Positions 1 to 9,505 of a DNA stretch of 64,000 nt are shown one piece after another. The translations under genes and the position numbers were made by a program. Below the pieces are notes generated by a model, which was given only the letters and a program-made list of their open reading frames with translations, was not told where the DNA came from and searched no databases. The stretch comes from Undaria pinnatifida (taxonomy: Eukaryota; Sar; Phaeophyceae; Laminariales; Alariaceae). The stretch covers positions 6,984,222-7,048,221 of the forward strand of contig JABAKD010000007.1 in NCBI GenBank assembly GCA_012845835.1, given 5' to 3'. Numbering within the stretch: the stretch's first letter is position 1; each line of letters starts with the position of its first letter.

Positions 1-235
1 ACCATTTCAGGCGAAAAGTGCTACCTCCATCGTTGCACGCGTGTTTACTGCTGCTGGTATAGACTAGATACTAGATACGAATTGTAGCGTAGCAATTGTA
101 CTATAAACAGGCGTTCTGTTTTCCAGTGGATGATCTACCTCTATCTTGTCATTGGTGTACTTTGGGTGGACCTCAGCGACACGTACAATACTTTAGTTTA
201 CGATGAAATTTCGGTATTTTACCGAAATCAACGAG

Positions 236-534
236 GTGTTAAGGTATTAATGGGCTATTAGTCCGTTTGACCACTTGCCAAAGGTTAAGCGGTAGCTTAC
301 CCAAACTAAGCCTTATAACACTTTCCCCCCCTGAAACGGCGGGATAGAAGGTCGGCCGGATATACGGGCGGACCTGTCATTTATCCAAGCCGTTTCATTC
401 CCTGGGGATACCAAGGAGAATATTTTTCAACCTTGACATGGGGAAAATCTGAAACGTTTATCATTGTGGATGGTGGGGATTGAACCCATGACCCAAAAAA
501 TCCATGGTCTGTCGACGACGCCATTTATTTGTTG
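236..534 (-). mobile_element. tRNA-derived SINE, family 1, copy a
   Basis: Read on the minus strand, this begins with a tRNA-like head. An A-box-like TGGCGTCGTCGA lies at about 512-523 and a B box GGTTCAATCCC at 475-485, about 30 bases apart, as in an internal RNA polymerase III promoter. A unique body follows, then a conserved tail at 236-322 that contains the complement of TAGTCCGTTTGACCAC. The same head, body and tail order recurs at 6099-6408. I see no clear target-site duplication here. Presumably it is non-autonomous and depends on a LINE for copying; that is inference. Confidence 0.65.
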
Positions 535-622
535 AGGTTTTAGTGGGGTATTAGTCCGTTTGACCACTTGCAAAAGGTTAACCAGTTGCTTACCCAAACT
601 AAGCCTTATAACAGAGGGTTGA
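535..622 (-). mobile_element. SINE family 1 tail module only, copy b
   Basis: This stretch matches the 3' tail of family 1 (the complement of the GGGGTATTAGTCCGTTTGAC to ACTAAGCCTTATAAC segment) but has no head or body of its own. It abuts the head end of copy a. Either it is a separate short insertion or it is the downstream half of a composite element. Similarity to the tails at 236-322, 6099-6190 and 8056-8136 is high by eye. Confidence 0.6.
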
Positions 623-3600
623 ATTTTAACGAGCACGAACCTCCGTTGGCGCGCGAAACAGTCATCCACCCGGCACGGGACCGCCACTGCATCAACACTT
701 TTTGCTCGGGGAAGGCACCCACGTGGTTACCCCGCCGGAAAGGCCTGATCCGTAGGCAATTGTCTCTGCCTTAAGGAGTGAAATTCATAACCAACCCGTA
801 GCGCAATAATTCGTAACGGGTAAAAAAAGGAACGTTTGGCCGTCAGGGAGCTCGTTCTGTTGGCCGCCTCGGTGCGGTCGCTTAGTCAAGTTGAAGAAAA
901 TAGCTCACAAACTCATTTCGCATTAATTCTGCGAATAGCCATGACCCGCCAGCCGGTCGACTCGGTTGTCAACTGGCTACCCTCGAATGCTGCTGCTATT
1001 AAAGTTGGGTTTGTTTCTCGGGTGCTACGTGGTTCGGACGTTCGAGATTATTCCAAAGTTATAAATAAAAGTGATCAACTGCTAAAAGCACCTAGCAGCG
1101 TGGGCAGGCGCAATTCGGTGCGAGGCGAAGAGGGGATGAAGGCTGACGATTTCTCGCGATAGAAATGAAGGCACGTACGGTGGGGACAAGAGCCTGCTTG
1201 GTCATCCTAAATCTGAAATACATACACGGACGGAGAAGGAGAAACAAAATGTTCGAAGACTACAGTCTAAAGACTATGGGAGGAGCGAAAATCAAACCGC
1301 TTGCGAACGACCCTGTTTCGTGCTGTGTGCTCGCGAGTGGTGGCACAGCCCAATCGGTGCGGCTGCCCGATCCTCCGCACCCATTTATCAAAAAATAAAA
1401 TCTGAAAATAATTACTGAAAAAAACTGAGAAGCTCAAGAAGAGGGGAGCTACTGCGTTGTAGTTTTACAGATTATCCCATAAGAAATTCGGGGGAAACCA
1501 ACACCTCCGCCAAAACCTGAAATACTCTCATCGTTAAGATCGACTCTTATATAATATAATTAGTACGCTGTTTGAAACATATTGCCGAATAGAACATTGC
1601 CAGCACGGACTGGAAACTTATATATAATCCACAAAAACAACCTACTTGTGCATAGCACCAATGCAAGGTAACCGAGAAACACAGCAGTGTCGACCTCCAG
1701 CGTAAACGTGGCCTGGCAGCATTGATGTAGTCATCCATTGCACTGTGTTATAGCGCACTTCGCATATGTAGCATGCATCTACTGTGCAGAAGTGTGCTGT
1801 CTAAAGAGACCTCTCTGTGGGTCCCTAGGGATACGCACTCCTACGGTTATTCTAACAGTTGTGACAACTAAAAAAAACGCAATTACGGCATCGGCTCGCA
1901 ACCACCACTTCTTGGTTGGGAACGTTACAGCAGCCGTGTCTGCCAGATAACGGAAGGGATTGAGACATTTGCACAGCATGTTTCCTTTCGTCTCGTCGCG
2001 CGCATATTCATATCTGTCCTGCTGCGCGCTTGCGCTTTTCGTACACGCTTAGCAAGATAAAAAATAATACTTCACCCTGTTGGTGTCGACACCTCTGAGT
2101 CCCAAAATTTATCTCAAAAGGTCCCCTCACGGTTAGCATCAGCCAAACAGCGGGTATGCTGTACCTGGCATACCAGTGTCGCGTACTATTATTATTATAG
2201 TAAAATACCAGGACCTAGGTGCGATGTTTCGACCTTACGGTTGCCCGCCGGCCGTGCACGAGGACGATACAGCAGTACAGTGGGCACCCCGATTTAAGAG
2301 CGCCCGAGTTAGGACCATTCGAGAGTTAAGAGCGAGCGGCCAAATAGGCATGCCCTTCACACATAAAATGCTATATATTTCTTAACGATTGATACTTGAA
2401 GCGTTGTATGGTTAAGAGGGCTTGTTTTGGCCCGTCACGGGGCGCTCTTAAAATTGCGGTATCCACTACTGCTGTAAGAGACTACACTAGGGTACATCAG
2501 TAGGGGGAATGTGTCAAATCCCGATTCCGACAATGGCTTCATTATTGGGCTCTCGTACAAATATAATTATACTCCGGAGTATATTACAATATGAATGTAG
2601 ACCCATTACTACCATTGCCTAAATTTTTCTTCAGGAAGCTGTGAAAATTGACGATTGATGTAATATGCAACGAACAAAATTGGTATTAAACCTATGCTTG
2701 AAACTGAAACTGACCTTATCCGAGAAATTTTATGAAATGTTCATACGGGAATAACCCTCCCCCCCCCCCCCCTCCCACCCCACGTACTCACCACCATGTT
2801 CCCATATCAACTACATGTACACCATTTCAGAACACATGTGTACTACTTGTTAACGAAGAAAGGGCTGATGTGCTAGACCTCCAAATTTCATAGAATGGGT
2901 GCAGGGGTTAGGAATAATGAGACAGGCATACGTAAGAAGTAGAAGAGTAATTTCATGCGTCATTTACAAAAATAATATAGATTGATCCAAAGGTTAACGG
3001 ATTAATAAAGTCATTATAAGGAATGATATTAACGACTATTAGAATACAGGAGGTTGAATGCATCCATGATCCAGTGATGAAATATATCATACATCAAACC
3101 CTTTAAAAACTATCTCCTATTCTTAGCACCCAAGTGACACAAAAAAAATAATATCATAGTACAATCAAGGAAGGTATTATTCACCAATATTCCTGAGAAT
3201 ATTAGTGCAACAGACTTGAATTGACTGTGAGGGGGAACATTGAAAAGCCAAATGTCTCTCACCATTTGGTTAGGAGATGAAAAAAAATGCATTATCCAAA
3301 GCTAAGATGAAACTCTAACATATTCATTCTTCAACATAGAACCAACCTCAAAATTGTTAAATGTATCTACTTATCAACAGAACCAACCTCACGTCTGCAA
3401 AATTCAATAATGAGTAACGTTATGACTGGTCTCCCAACTTATCTGCCTCTTACTGTCTAGTACGTATACATAAAATATAGCCGTGAAACGGATGACCAAA
3501 TATTTTTGTATTTCCGTTTCGTACACAGGTACTTCAATGAAGATCACGGAAAAAACAATTACACAAAACATAAGCAATGCACTTGTACATTCAGTCAGTA

Positions 3601-4349
3601 TAGTACCGTCAGGTAGTGACGAAGGGGAACCAGGGAGCCTTAGTGACATGTTCAAGTGTATTGCTAAGCTGTTCACGTGCTGAAAAACTGAAAGGCCTCC
3701 TTCATATCTGCGGCGAACATAAGGTGAACATTTAGTGATGAACGACTTTAATATACGAGTGAATATAACTGAAAAGGGGTGCGGTCCAAGAAAAACGAGA
3801 ATGACATGTCATGGATGGGATACAAGCATTCATGTTGGAGTGGCCATAACAATTCAGATAAGACGGGATGGACTGGATATACACTGCTGCTGTGCACTGC
3901 CTATTCGAGGGAACCATGAGTACACCGCAACATGTTGATGATGCTCACTAGTCATGCTCACAACTCGTCGGCTCACAACCCATGCTCACAACTCGTCGAC
4001 TCTCCACGATGAGTGTACTTCCAGTTCATCGGCTCTTCATATGACCTGACTCAGTAACCTAGTTGTTGCTGTTCTCGCAACATTAACCTAGTGCAAGTAG
4101 CCAGTGTAATTAACAGGTGATCAAAAAATGTGTTCCCCATGCGGCGAAACAACTTCGCAATTTTTCCATGATGACATGACCCAGTAATATAAATGGTATC
4201 ATATATATGAACAATCACATTTAGTGCGATCAGCTACTGTTGTAAACAAAAATCTATCGCACTAGAATTGAATCGAAAAAATGAAAGAGCGGAAATAGGG
4301 TCATTTATAATAACAAAATTTGCCAATGCGCACATGTATCTGTAGTTAA
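623..4349. other. No gene recognised; AT-rich intergenic sequence
   Basis: The open frames here are short (at most 108 codons) and resemble nothing I know. Small structures are present: a poly-C run at 2759-2772, a 13-bp inverted repeat (2293-2305 and 2440-2452), a repeated AGAACCAACCTCA near 3340 and 3380, and a short duplication of CTCACAACTCGTCG near 3960 and 3986. From about 2.5 kb to 4.9 kb the sequence is clearly AT-richer than the rest of the window. Confidence 0.5.
2293..2452. mobile_element. Possible tiny inverted-repeat element with TTAA ends
   Basis: TTTAAGAGCGCCC at 2293-2305 is repeated exactly in inverse at 2440-2452, enclosing 134 bases. If the TTAA at each end is the target duplication, the terminal repeat would be GAGCGCCC, which is the layout of piggyBac-type MITEs. 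A degenerate subterminal copy, TTAAGAGCGAGC, lies near 2327. With arms this short, chance cannot be excluded. Confidence 0.25.
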
Positions 4350-4907
4350 AATGTGAGGGTGACAGCGTGTAGATTTGAGGCCGTGCCACGGGTTCGAGTC
4401 TCACAGATGTTTTATTTTTTCTTTCAGGGTGGGACTGTTACATAAATTCTCTTATTACATCACTTCGTGCATCACCTCTACCACTGTCTTCATACATACT
4501 CCCGATGTATACCAAAACCCGCCAATGCATTGCCAAAAACAAAATGAGACCACCCCCAGGTAGAGAAAACTTACCTACGTCCTTAACCACAAGAAGTACC
4601 ATAACCCCTGACCTGGTAGAGCATTAGTCTATAATAGTGGAACATGCAAAAAATAAAACTATATAATGGAATATGTTAGAAGATCTAGTGCAAAACTCCC
4701 CACCTGAAGTGAAAATACCAACGTCAATCATTATAGTGGAGAACAACTTTTTTTTGAAATTAAGATAGGACCCCTCCAATCAAGAAAAAACTTACCCACA
4801 TGGTATATTACAATTACCAACAACAAGAAGCTTCGAAAAATGACTATTGACCCGAAATTCGTCGAACGCACGGTTGACGTCCTGAAAATATTTTTATAAA
4901 ATGTCAG
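4350..4907 (+). repeat. Interspersed repeat, family M copy with tRNA-like patch
   Basis: The part from 4680 to 4903 matches 6415-6638 in the same orientation, from CCCCACCTGAAGTGAAAATA through CGTTGACGTCCTGAAAATAT. Its end (4816-4903) is one of at least eleven copies of the dispersed module described in the findings. Upstream, GGGTTCGAGTCTCAC at about 4389-4403 looks like a tRNA B box, but no tRNA cloverleaf can be drawn around it, so I do not call a tRNA gene. Confidence 0.5.
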
Positions 4908-5868
4908 AGTGGCAACGTATCAACTTAACTTGCAACACCGTGGGTTCGTGTCCACACATATATATACCCCCCTCTTGCTCTCCCTTACTCAAACGCCCCA
5001 CCAAATATCGAAATCCGCCACATTAATAAACACTTCACGCACAGGATATCACCTCATTATCTTTCGAGAGCCATCCATGCCGCTGTGTTTCCCCCCCCCC
5101 CCCCCCCGCCTCGAACGCCCCTTTCTTCCCCATCACCCGCACCTTCGCCTAGACCTAGCACCACACGTATAACAAACCCCTCACCTAAAGCCCTTTCCCC
5201 CCCCCCCCCCCGCCCCCCGCCCCCGCCCCCACCCCCCACCCTCCCCCCCCAACCCATCCCAACCCCACCCCCTCGAACACTCCACCCTCTCTTTACTCAC
5301 TGATTGTACGACTTACCCCAGAATATACACGATAAACTGATGTATTATTTCCAAAAATGTCACATTTATCCCCTCGAAATAATGTATAGTTTCCGGGCAC
5401 ATATCGAGCTGCCGCCCCCCCCCCCCCCCCCCCCCCCGCCCCCAATAATATACTGGTGCCAAAACCGTCAGATTTATCCCCTCGAAAGGATTTATAGCTT
5501 ACATGCACAAATTGCCCCTTCCCCCCCCCCCCCCCCCCCCCCCGCCCCCCTCCCAACCCGCTCGCTTTTGATCAAAACCAGGCCCCCCCTTTGCCTTCAC
5601 AGCTGTCAGATTTTGTCCCCCTCAGAAACGGGTTTTATAGTTTCCGCGCACAGACTGACTAAAATCATCCTGTTGACCCTGATAGCTACACTGTAGCTGT
5701 AAGGGGAGTCGCCGACCTATATCCTTAATGAGGACACACAACTCGTAATGCGCGCGATCGGAGTATCACACACAGCTTGCAAAGATGAGTTTCGACGAAA
5801 TCTTCGATCTCACAGCTGGAGTGTATTTTAATTTTTATAATATATATATATATTTTTTTTCGTTTTGC
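4908..5868 (+). repeat. Composite interspersed repeat with internal poly-C-separated subunits
   Basis: A 5' part (4908-5095) has a B-box-like GGGTTCGTGTCC and matches, inverted, 47183-47300. It is followed by poly-C tracts and three diverged subunits of about 75-110 bp (around 5320, 5447 and 5575). Two of them carry TCAGATTTATCCCCTCGAA or a close variant, and the third has TCAGATTTTGTCCCCCTC. A distal part (5690-5850) reads GGGGAGTCGCCGACCTATAT and ends in the dispersed module GCTTGCAAAGATGAG to CTCACAGCTG. The segment from 5158 to 5865 recurs almost unchanged at 16371-16850. Open frames here are translations of poly-C and are not coding. Confidence 0.7.
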
Positions 5869-6098
5869 TTGTTTGTTTGTTGTTTTCTTTGTTAGGGGTG
5901 GTAGCCGACTTTTATTCTCGAATGCAGTATTAATATATATTAACTTATTAGATAATAGTAATATACTCTATATTCGTACTCCTTCCGATATTAAAGCGGA
6001 GAAAAACAAAATAAACCACCTACCATACATATGATAGAGCAGTAGACTATAAATAGCGGAAACCACAGAAACAACTTTATAATATAGATCTGATTTTA

Positions 6099-6408
6099 GT
6101 GTTAAGGTTATTAGTGGGGTATTAGTCCGTTTGACCACGTGCAAAAGGTTAACCAATAGCTTACCCAAACTAGGCCTTGTAACACTCCCCCCCCCTGAAA
6201 CGGAGGGATAGCAGGTCGGCCGGATATACGGGCGGACCTGTCATTATCCAAGCCGTTTCATCTCCTGGGGATACCGGGGGGAGTATTTTTCAAGTTCGAC
6301 GTGGGGAAAGTCTGAAAAAGTTTATTAGGTGGATGTTGGATTTGAACCAACGACCCCGAAAAACCCATGGTCCTGCCGACGACGCCATTTGTTACTAAGC
6401 CCTATAAC
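6099..6408 (-). mobile_element. tRNA-derived SINE, family 1, full-length copy c
   Basis: This 310-bp copy is bounded by an imperfect 11-bp target duplication (ATCTGATTTTA at 6088-6098 and ATCAGATTTAA at 6409-6419, two mismatches). On the minus strand the head has an A box TGGCGTCGTCGG (6376-6387, one mismatch to the consensus) and a perfect B box GGTTCAAATCC (6338-6348). The body matches 323-470, and the tail (6099-6185) matches the solo tails at 535-622 and 8056-8136. The extreme 5' end, GTTATAGGGCTTAGT, resembles the start of the tail module, so the element may be a dimer of two tRNA-like units. Confidence 0.75.
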
Positions 6409-6414
6409 ATCAGA

Positions 6415-6905
6415 TTTAACTCAAAATTCCCCACCTCTGAAGTAAAAATACGTACACCAACCATTAGAATATAGTGGAGAAAAACATAACATTCATGTAT
6501 AACCCTCCCATTTAAAAAACTCACGCACATAGTATAGTCTATTTCAAGTGCCAACAACGCAGCTTGCAAAGATGAGTATTGACCCGAAACTCGTCGAACT
6601 CACGGCTGACGACGTCCTTGAAATATTTTTATAAAATGGTGTACGTCAATGATGTAGGAATCTAGGAGGATGCATGTTTACCAGTGAATCATCCGAGCTA
6701 CAGGCAACGTCAAGAGTATCGACCCCAAAATGGTCGAACTCACAGCTGACGCCGTTAGAATAATTTTATATGGCATCTATCTCCGTCGACAACCGCACAC
6801 GGGCAGCCCGAAAATACAATTTTATAAAAAATATTCAAGGACGTCAGCCGTGAGTTCGACGAAATTCAGGTCAATACTCATCTTTGCAAGCTGCGTTGTT
6901 GGTAC
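6415..6905. mobile_element. Foldback element built from family M modules
   Basis: The left arm (6546-6638) and the right arm (6820-6905, inverted) are near-perfect reverse complements. Both contain GCAGCTTGCAAAGATGAGTA, then GACCYGAA and GTCGAACTCACGGCTGACG. A third, shorter copy (6705-6770, direct) lies between them. The transcript or single strand could form a stem of about 85 bp. No coding capacity is seen. The left flank from 6415 is shared with 4680-4815. Confidence 0.6.
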
Positions 6906-6911
6906 TTACTT

Positions 6912-8047
6912 GTAATATACAATATAGATGAAAAAATTGTTTGGAGCATGTGGCGATATACATGCTATTTATCATGGATGAGCACTGTTTTCACTGCACA
7001 GATAACCACGCGCAGTCAATAGCTCACCGAAAGCTGCACCACTACTTGGTATATATACCAGGTATGCGCTTTGCGACCAGACACAGGCGGTAGCTGGTGG
7101 TTGTGGGTGATGTGTGGCACTGGCGCATTTCTTGCTTTGTACAAAGAAGACATAATAATCCGAACCCCGCATTACAAACGTCTCAATTTTTACAGGCACA
7201 CCCTCTTTCTTTTGATGTATGGACCTACGGACGGCGCAGTTTTCTAAGCTCTGCCGTTTGTCAAGAGCAATCAGCGTGCAGCTGCTGTCTGTGAGATCAT
7301 CGTGTCGCTCACTCTACCAAGTTGTTGTTCAGGTTAAGGTGAGTGGTTCGATGGCCAGTGCTCTTTGTGCTTTGCCGGCCAGCCAGCCACCCCAACAGGG
7401 TTCGTCCCCATGAGTACGCACTCATATTGCCAGACAGATGTTCATGTCGACCACCGGGGGCAGGTATCAACTGGCGACAAATGCTATTAGCACACCCAGC
7501 CTCACAAAATGCGACTGCTCGTACCACGCTGAATTACACGTACCGTGTTATGTGTTGCGTTGTCAGTAGGACGGCGCTAGCACTAGCGGGCAAAACAGAC
7601 CGTCACCAGAATAGCGCCGTGTGTAAGGCGCTCTCCAGTGCCTAGCACCCGGTTGGGCAGTGTCCTCCTAATTGTAAAAAAAAAAAAAACTCGCTTAAAC
7701 TTATTTATCTTCTCTCTGTTTTGAGCGGGCTTGATTTGTACATCCTGGCCTCTCAAGCCCTCCCACTTGATCACTGCCTCCTTCCATTACTTGTGGGACG
7801 GTCCAGCCTTGTCTTGATTTCATCCTCCTTTCTTTGATCTAGGTCTAGACTATAGTTTTAGTAAATATATTCATACCAGATCCCAGTTGAGCTCAGCGTG
7901 GCTCATCGGCTCAGCTCGGGTCAGCAGCGCACCGCAGCGTTAGCTCAGAAAGCCACTTTCGTTCGGAGGCGTGCGGTAGCGTGCGGTGCCGTGCCGTGCC
8001 CTGCCGTGCTGTGCTGTGCGGTACTGTTTCGTGCTGTGCTGTGCCGT
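6912..8047. other. No gene recognised
   Basis: There is no supported gene. A poly-A run lies at 7676-7689. At 7970-8047 a run of GTGCC and GTGCT words (GTGCCGTGCCGTGCC and variants) forms a degenerate simple repeat. A similar run follows at 9605-9665, and both are preceded by CAGCTCAG-type words. Open frames up to 138 codons overlap this low-complexity stretch and are discounted. Confidence 0.5.
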
Positions 8048-8055
8048 AGTAGTGT

Positions 8056-8136
8056 TAAGGTAGTTAGTGGGGTATTAGTCCGTTTGACCACTTGCAAAAG
8101 GTTAACCGATAGCTTACCCAAACTAAGCCTTATAAC
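8056..8136 (-). mobile_element. Solo SINE family 1 tail with perfect target duplication, copy d
   Basis: This 81-bp unit consists only of the family 1 tail module. It is flanked by a perfect 8-bp direct repeat AGTAGTGT (8048-8055 and 8137-8144), which shows that the tail alone was inserted as a unit. On the minus strand it contains GCTTAGTTTGGGTAAGC, which folds like a tRNA D-arm (GCTT/AAGC stem, AGTTTGGGT loop), and a degenerate B-box-like GGTCAAACGGA. It may be a monomeric tRNA-derived element; that reading is inference. Confidence 0.6.
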
Positions 8137-8430
8137 AGTAGTGTGTGCTTTGCTGTACTTACTCTTTCGTACAAAACCAGATGCCATGCGCAATGTTGAT
8201 ATATTTCCAGGTACTATTAAAATTTTAATAGTGATACTCCCAGAGTATGCCAGATCCGGCCAGTACAACAACGGAGAAACACAAATGACTGCTTTATGTA
8301 CTAAAACGAAATAACAGGGCAACCCCCCACAGGCACGAACACACCCGCACCCACGAATCATACCACACGTTCCACCCACCCACCGACCAAGCCATCCACC
8401 AACGAACCAACCCGTCTAGAAATTAGTGGG

Positions 8431-8576
8431 AGGATTTATATACTGAAATTTGTGTGGATGTATGGGTCTTGAAGTTAGTGTAGGGAAAGTTTTTGTAGGG
8501 GTGAGGATTTATATACTGAAATTTGTGTGGATGTATGGGTCTTGAAGTTAGTGTAGGGAAAGTTTTTGTAGGGGTG
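8431..8576 (+). repeat. Perfect 73-bp tandem duplication
   Basis: Two consecutive identical copies (8431-8503 and 8504-8576), each starting AGGATTTATATACTG and ending GTAGGGGTG. I see no mismatch between them, so the duplication is recent, or one copy is an assembly artefact. Confidence 0.9.
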
Positions 8577-9395
8577 ACCCGCCCCCTACAGCAAGAATCA
8601 ATCCACCCACGTTTTCCACCCACCACCCACCCTCAACTCACCGACCAAGCCACCACAGCACTTCACAAGTACAGCAGTACGGGCAGTTGTAAACCAGTAC
8701 CTTCAATAAATGGCCACTCCCCATGGCACAAGATATAATGAACCCACGTTCGAAAAACGACCCGTCAACCAGCCAGGCACCACCCAGCGCACCCACCACC
8801 CACCCACCAACCAACGACCAACCCCCGACAGCACCCCCGCAGTGCAGCAGTACAACGGTGGGTGGTGGGCAGTTGGTTGGTTCTCTAGTCTTGAGGACAC
8901 GTTCAGAATCGGGCGGATGGTCGTTCTTTTGCGACCACCCGCAATCTCTGGGGGCAAGCGAGCCGCCACCCACCACCCACTATCCACCCACCGACCAAAC
9001 CACCACAGAATTACAACAGCAGTGCAGCAATACGTACCGACCAATCCACAACGGCGGCACATAGCAGTGGAGCAGTAGGCACCACAGCAGTACACCTGGT
9101 ACGCGAGGATCCGGGTGGAGATTCTCACTTTTTTACGACTCTTCGCCTCCCGGGGAGAGCGATCCGTCCCCGGAATGTTTTTTTCACGCTTCCCGCTCGC
9201 CGAGTTGGGAAACGTCGGCCGTTATGTCGCCGGGGACACCGAGGGCTGACGTGCGAGGCGGGCGTGGCACGGGCGTGCGCTCGCTGGGGGTCGGGTGGCA
9301 AACGGTAGAGCGGGCTCTTCGCGAAATGAAAACTGAAACCGAATGTTTTAAAATATCAAAATCTCTACTGCGAGGACGCTACGGTGTTGTAAAAT
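8577..9395. repeat. CCACCCACC low-complexity tract; no gene
   Basis: From about 8590 to 9030 the plus strand is dominated by CCACCCACCAACC-type words, with imperfect internal repetition (ACCAAGCCACCACAGCA near 8643, ACCAAACCACCACAGAA near 8994). All overlapping open frames (up to 141 codons) are products of this composition. The remainder to 9395 shows nothing recognisable. Confidence 0.5.
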
Positions 9396-9397
9396 AA

Positions 9398-9505
9398 GCG
9401 TTGGGTTGCGAAAGCAACGGAGTTAAATCGACACACGGCGCATATGAAAATGTGTGGAAGTGTGGTGAGCTTGAGCTGTATTTTGCCCCATCCGCCGGAG
9501 GTTAA
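9398..9505 (-). repeat. Interspersed repeat R2, copy 1 (inverted partner at 36536)
   Basis: GCGTTGGGTTGCGAAAGCAA, then GGAGTTAAATCGACACACG, and on to the TTTTGCCCCATCCGCCGGAGG end, matches the reverse complement of 36536-36643 over about 105 bases with few differences. Family unknown. Confidence 0.65.

Noticed and set aside
4340-4410. Possible tRNA gene around GGGTTCGAGTCTCAC
   Set aside because: No acceptor, D or anticodon stems could be drawn; probably a SINE head or chance B box.
5057-5696. Pro/Gly-rich frames of 66-130 codons
   Set aside because: They translate poly-C tracts and the repeat subunits; the same frames are not kept in the near-identical copy at 16.4 kb.
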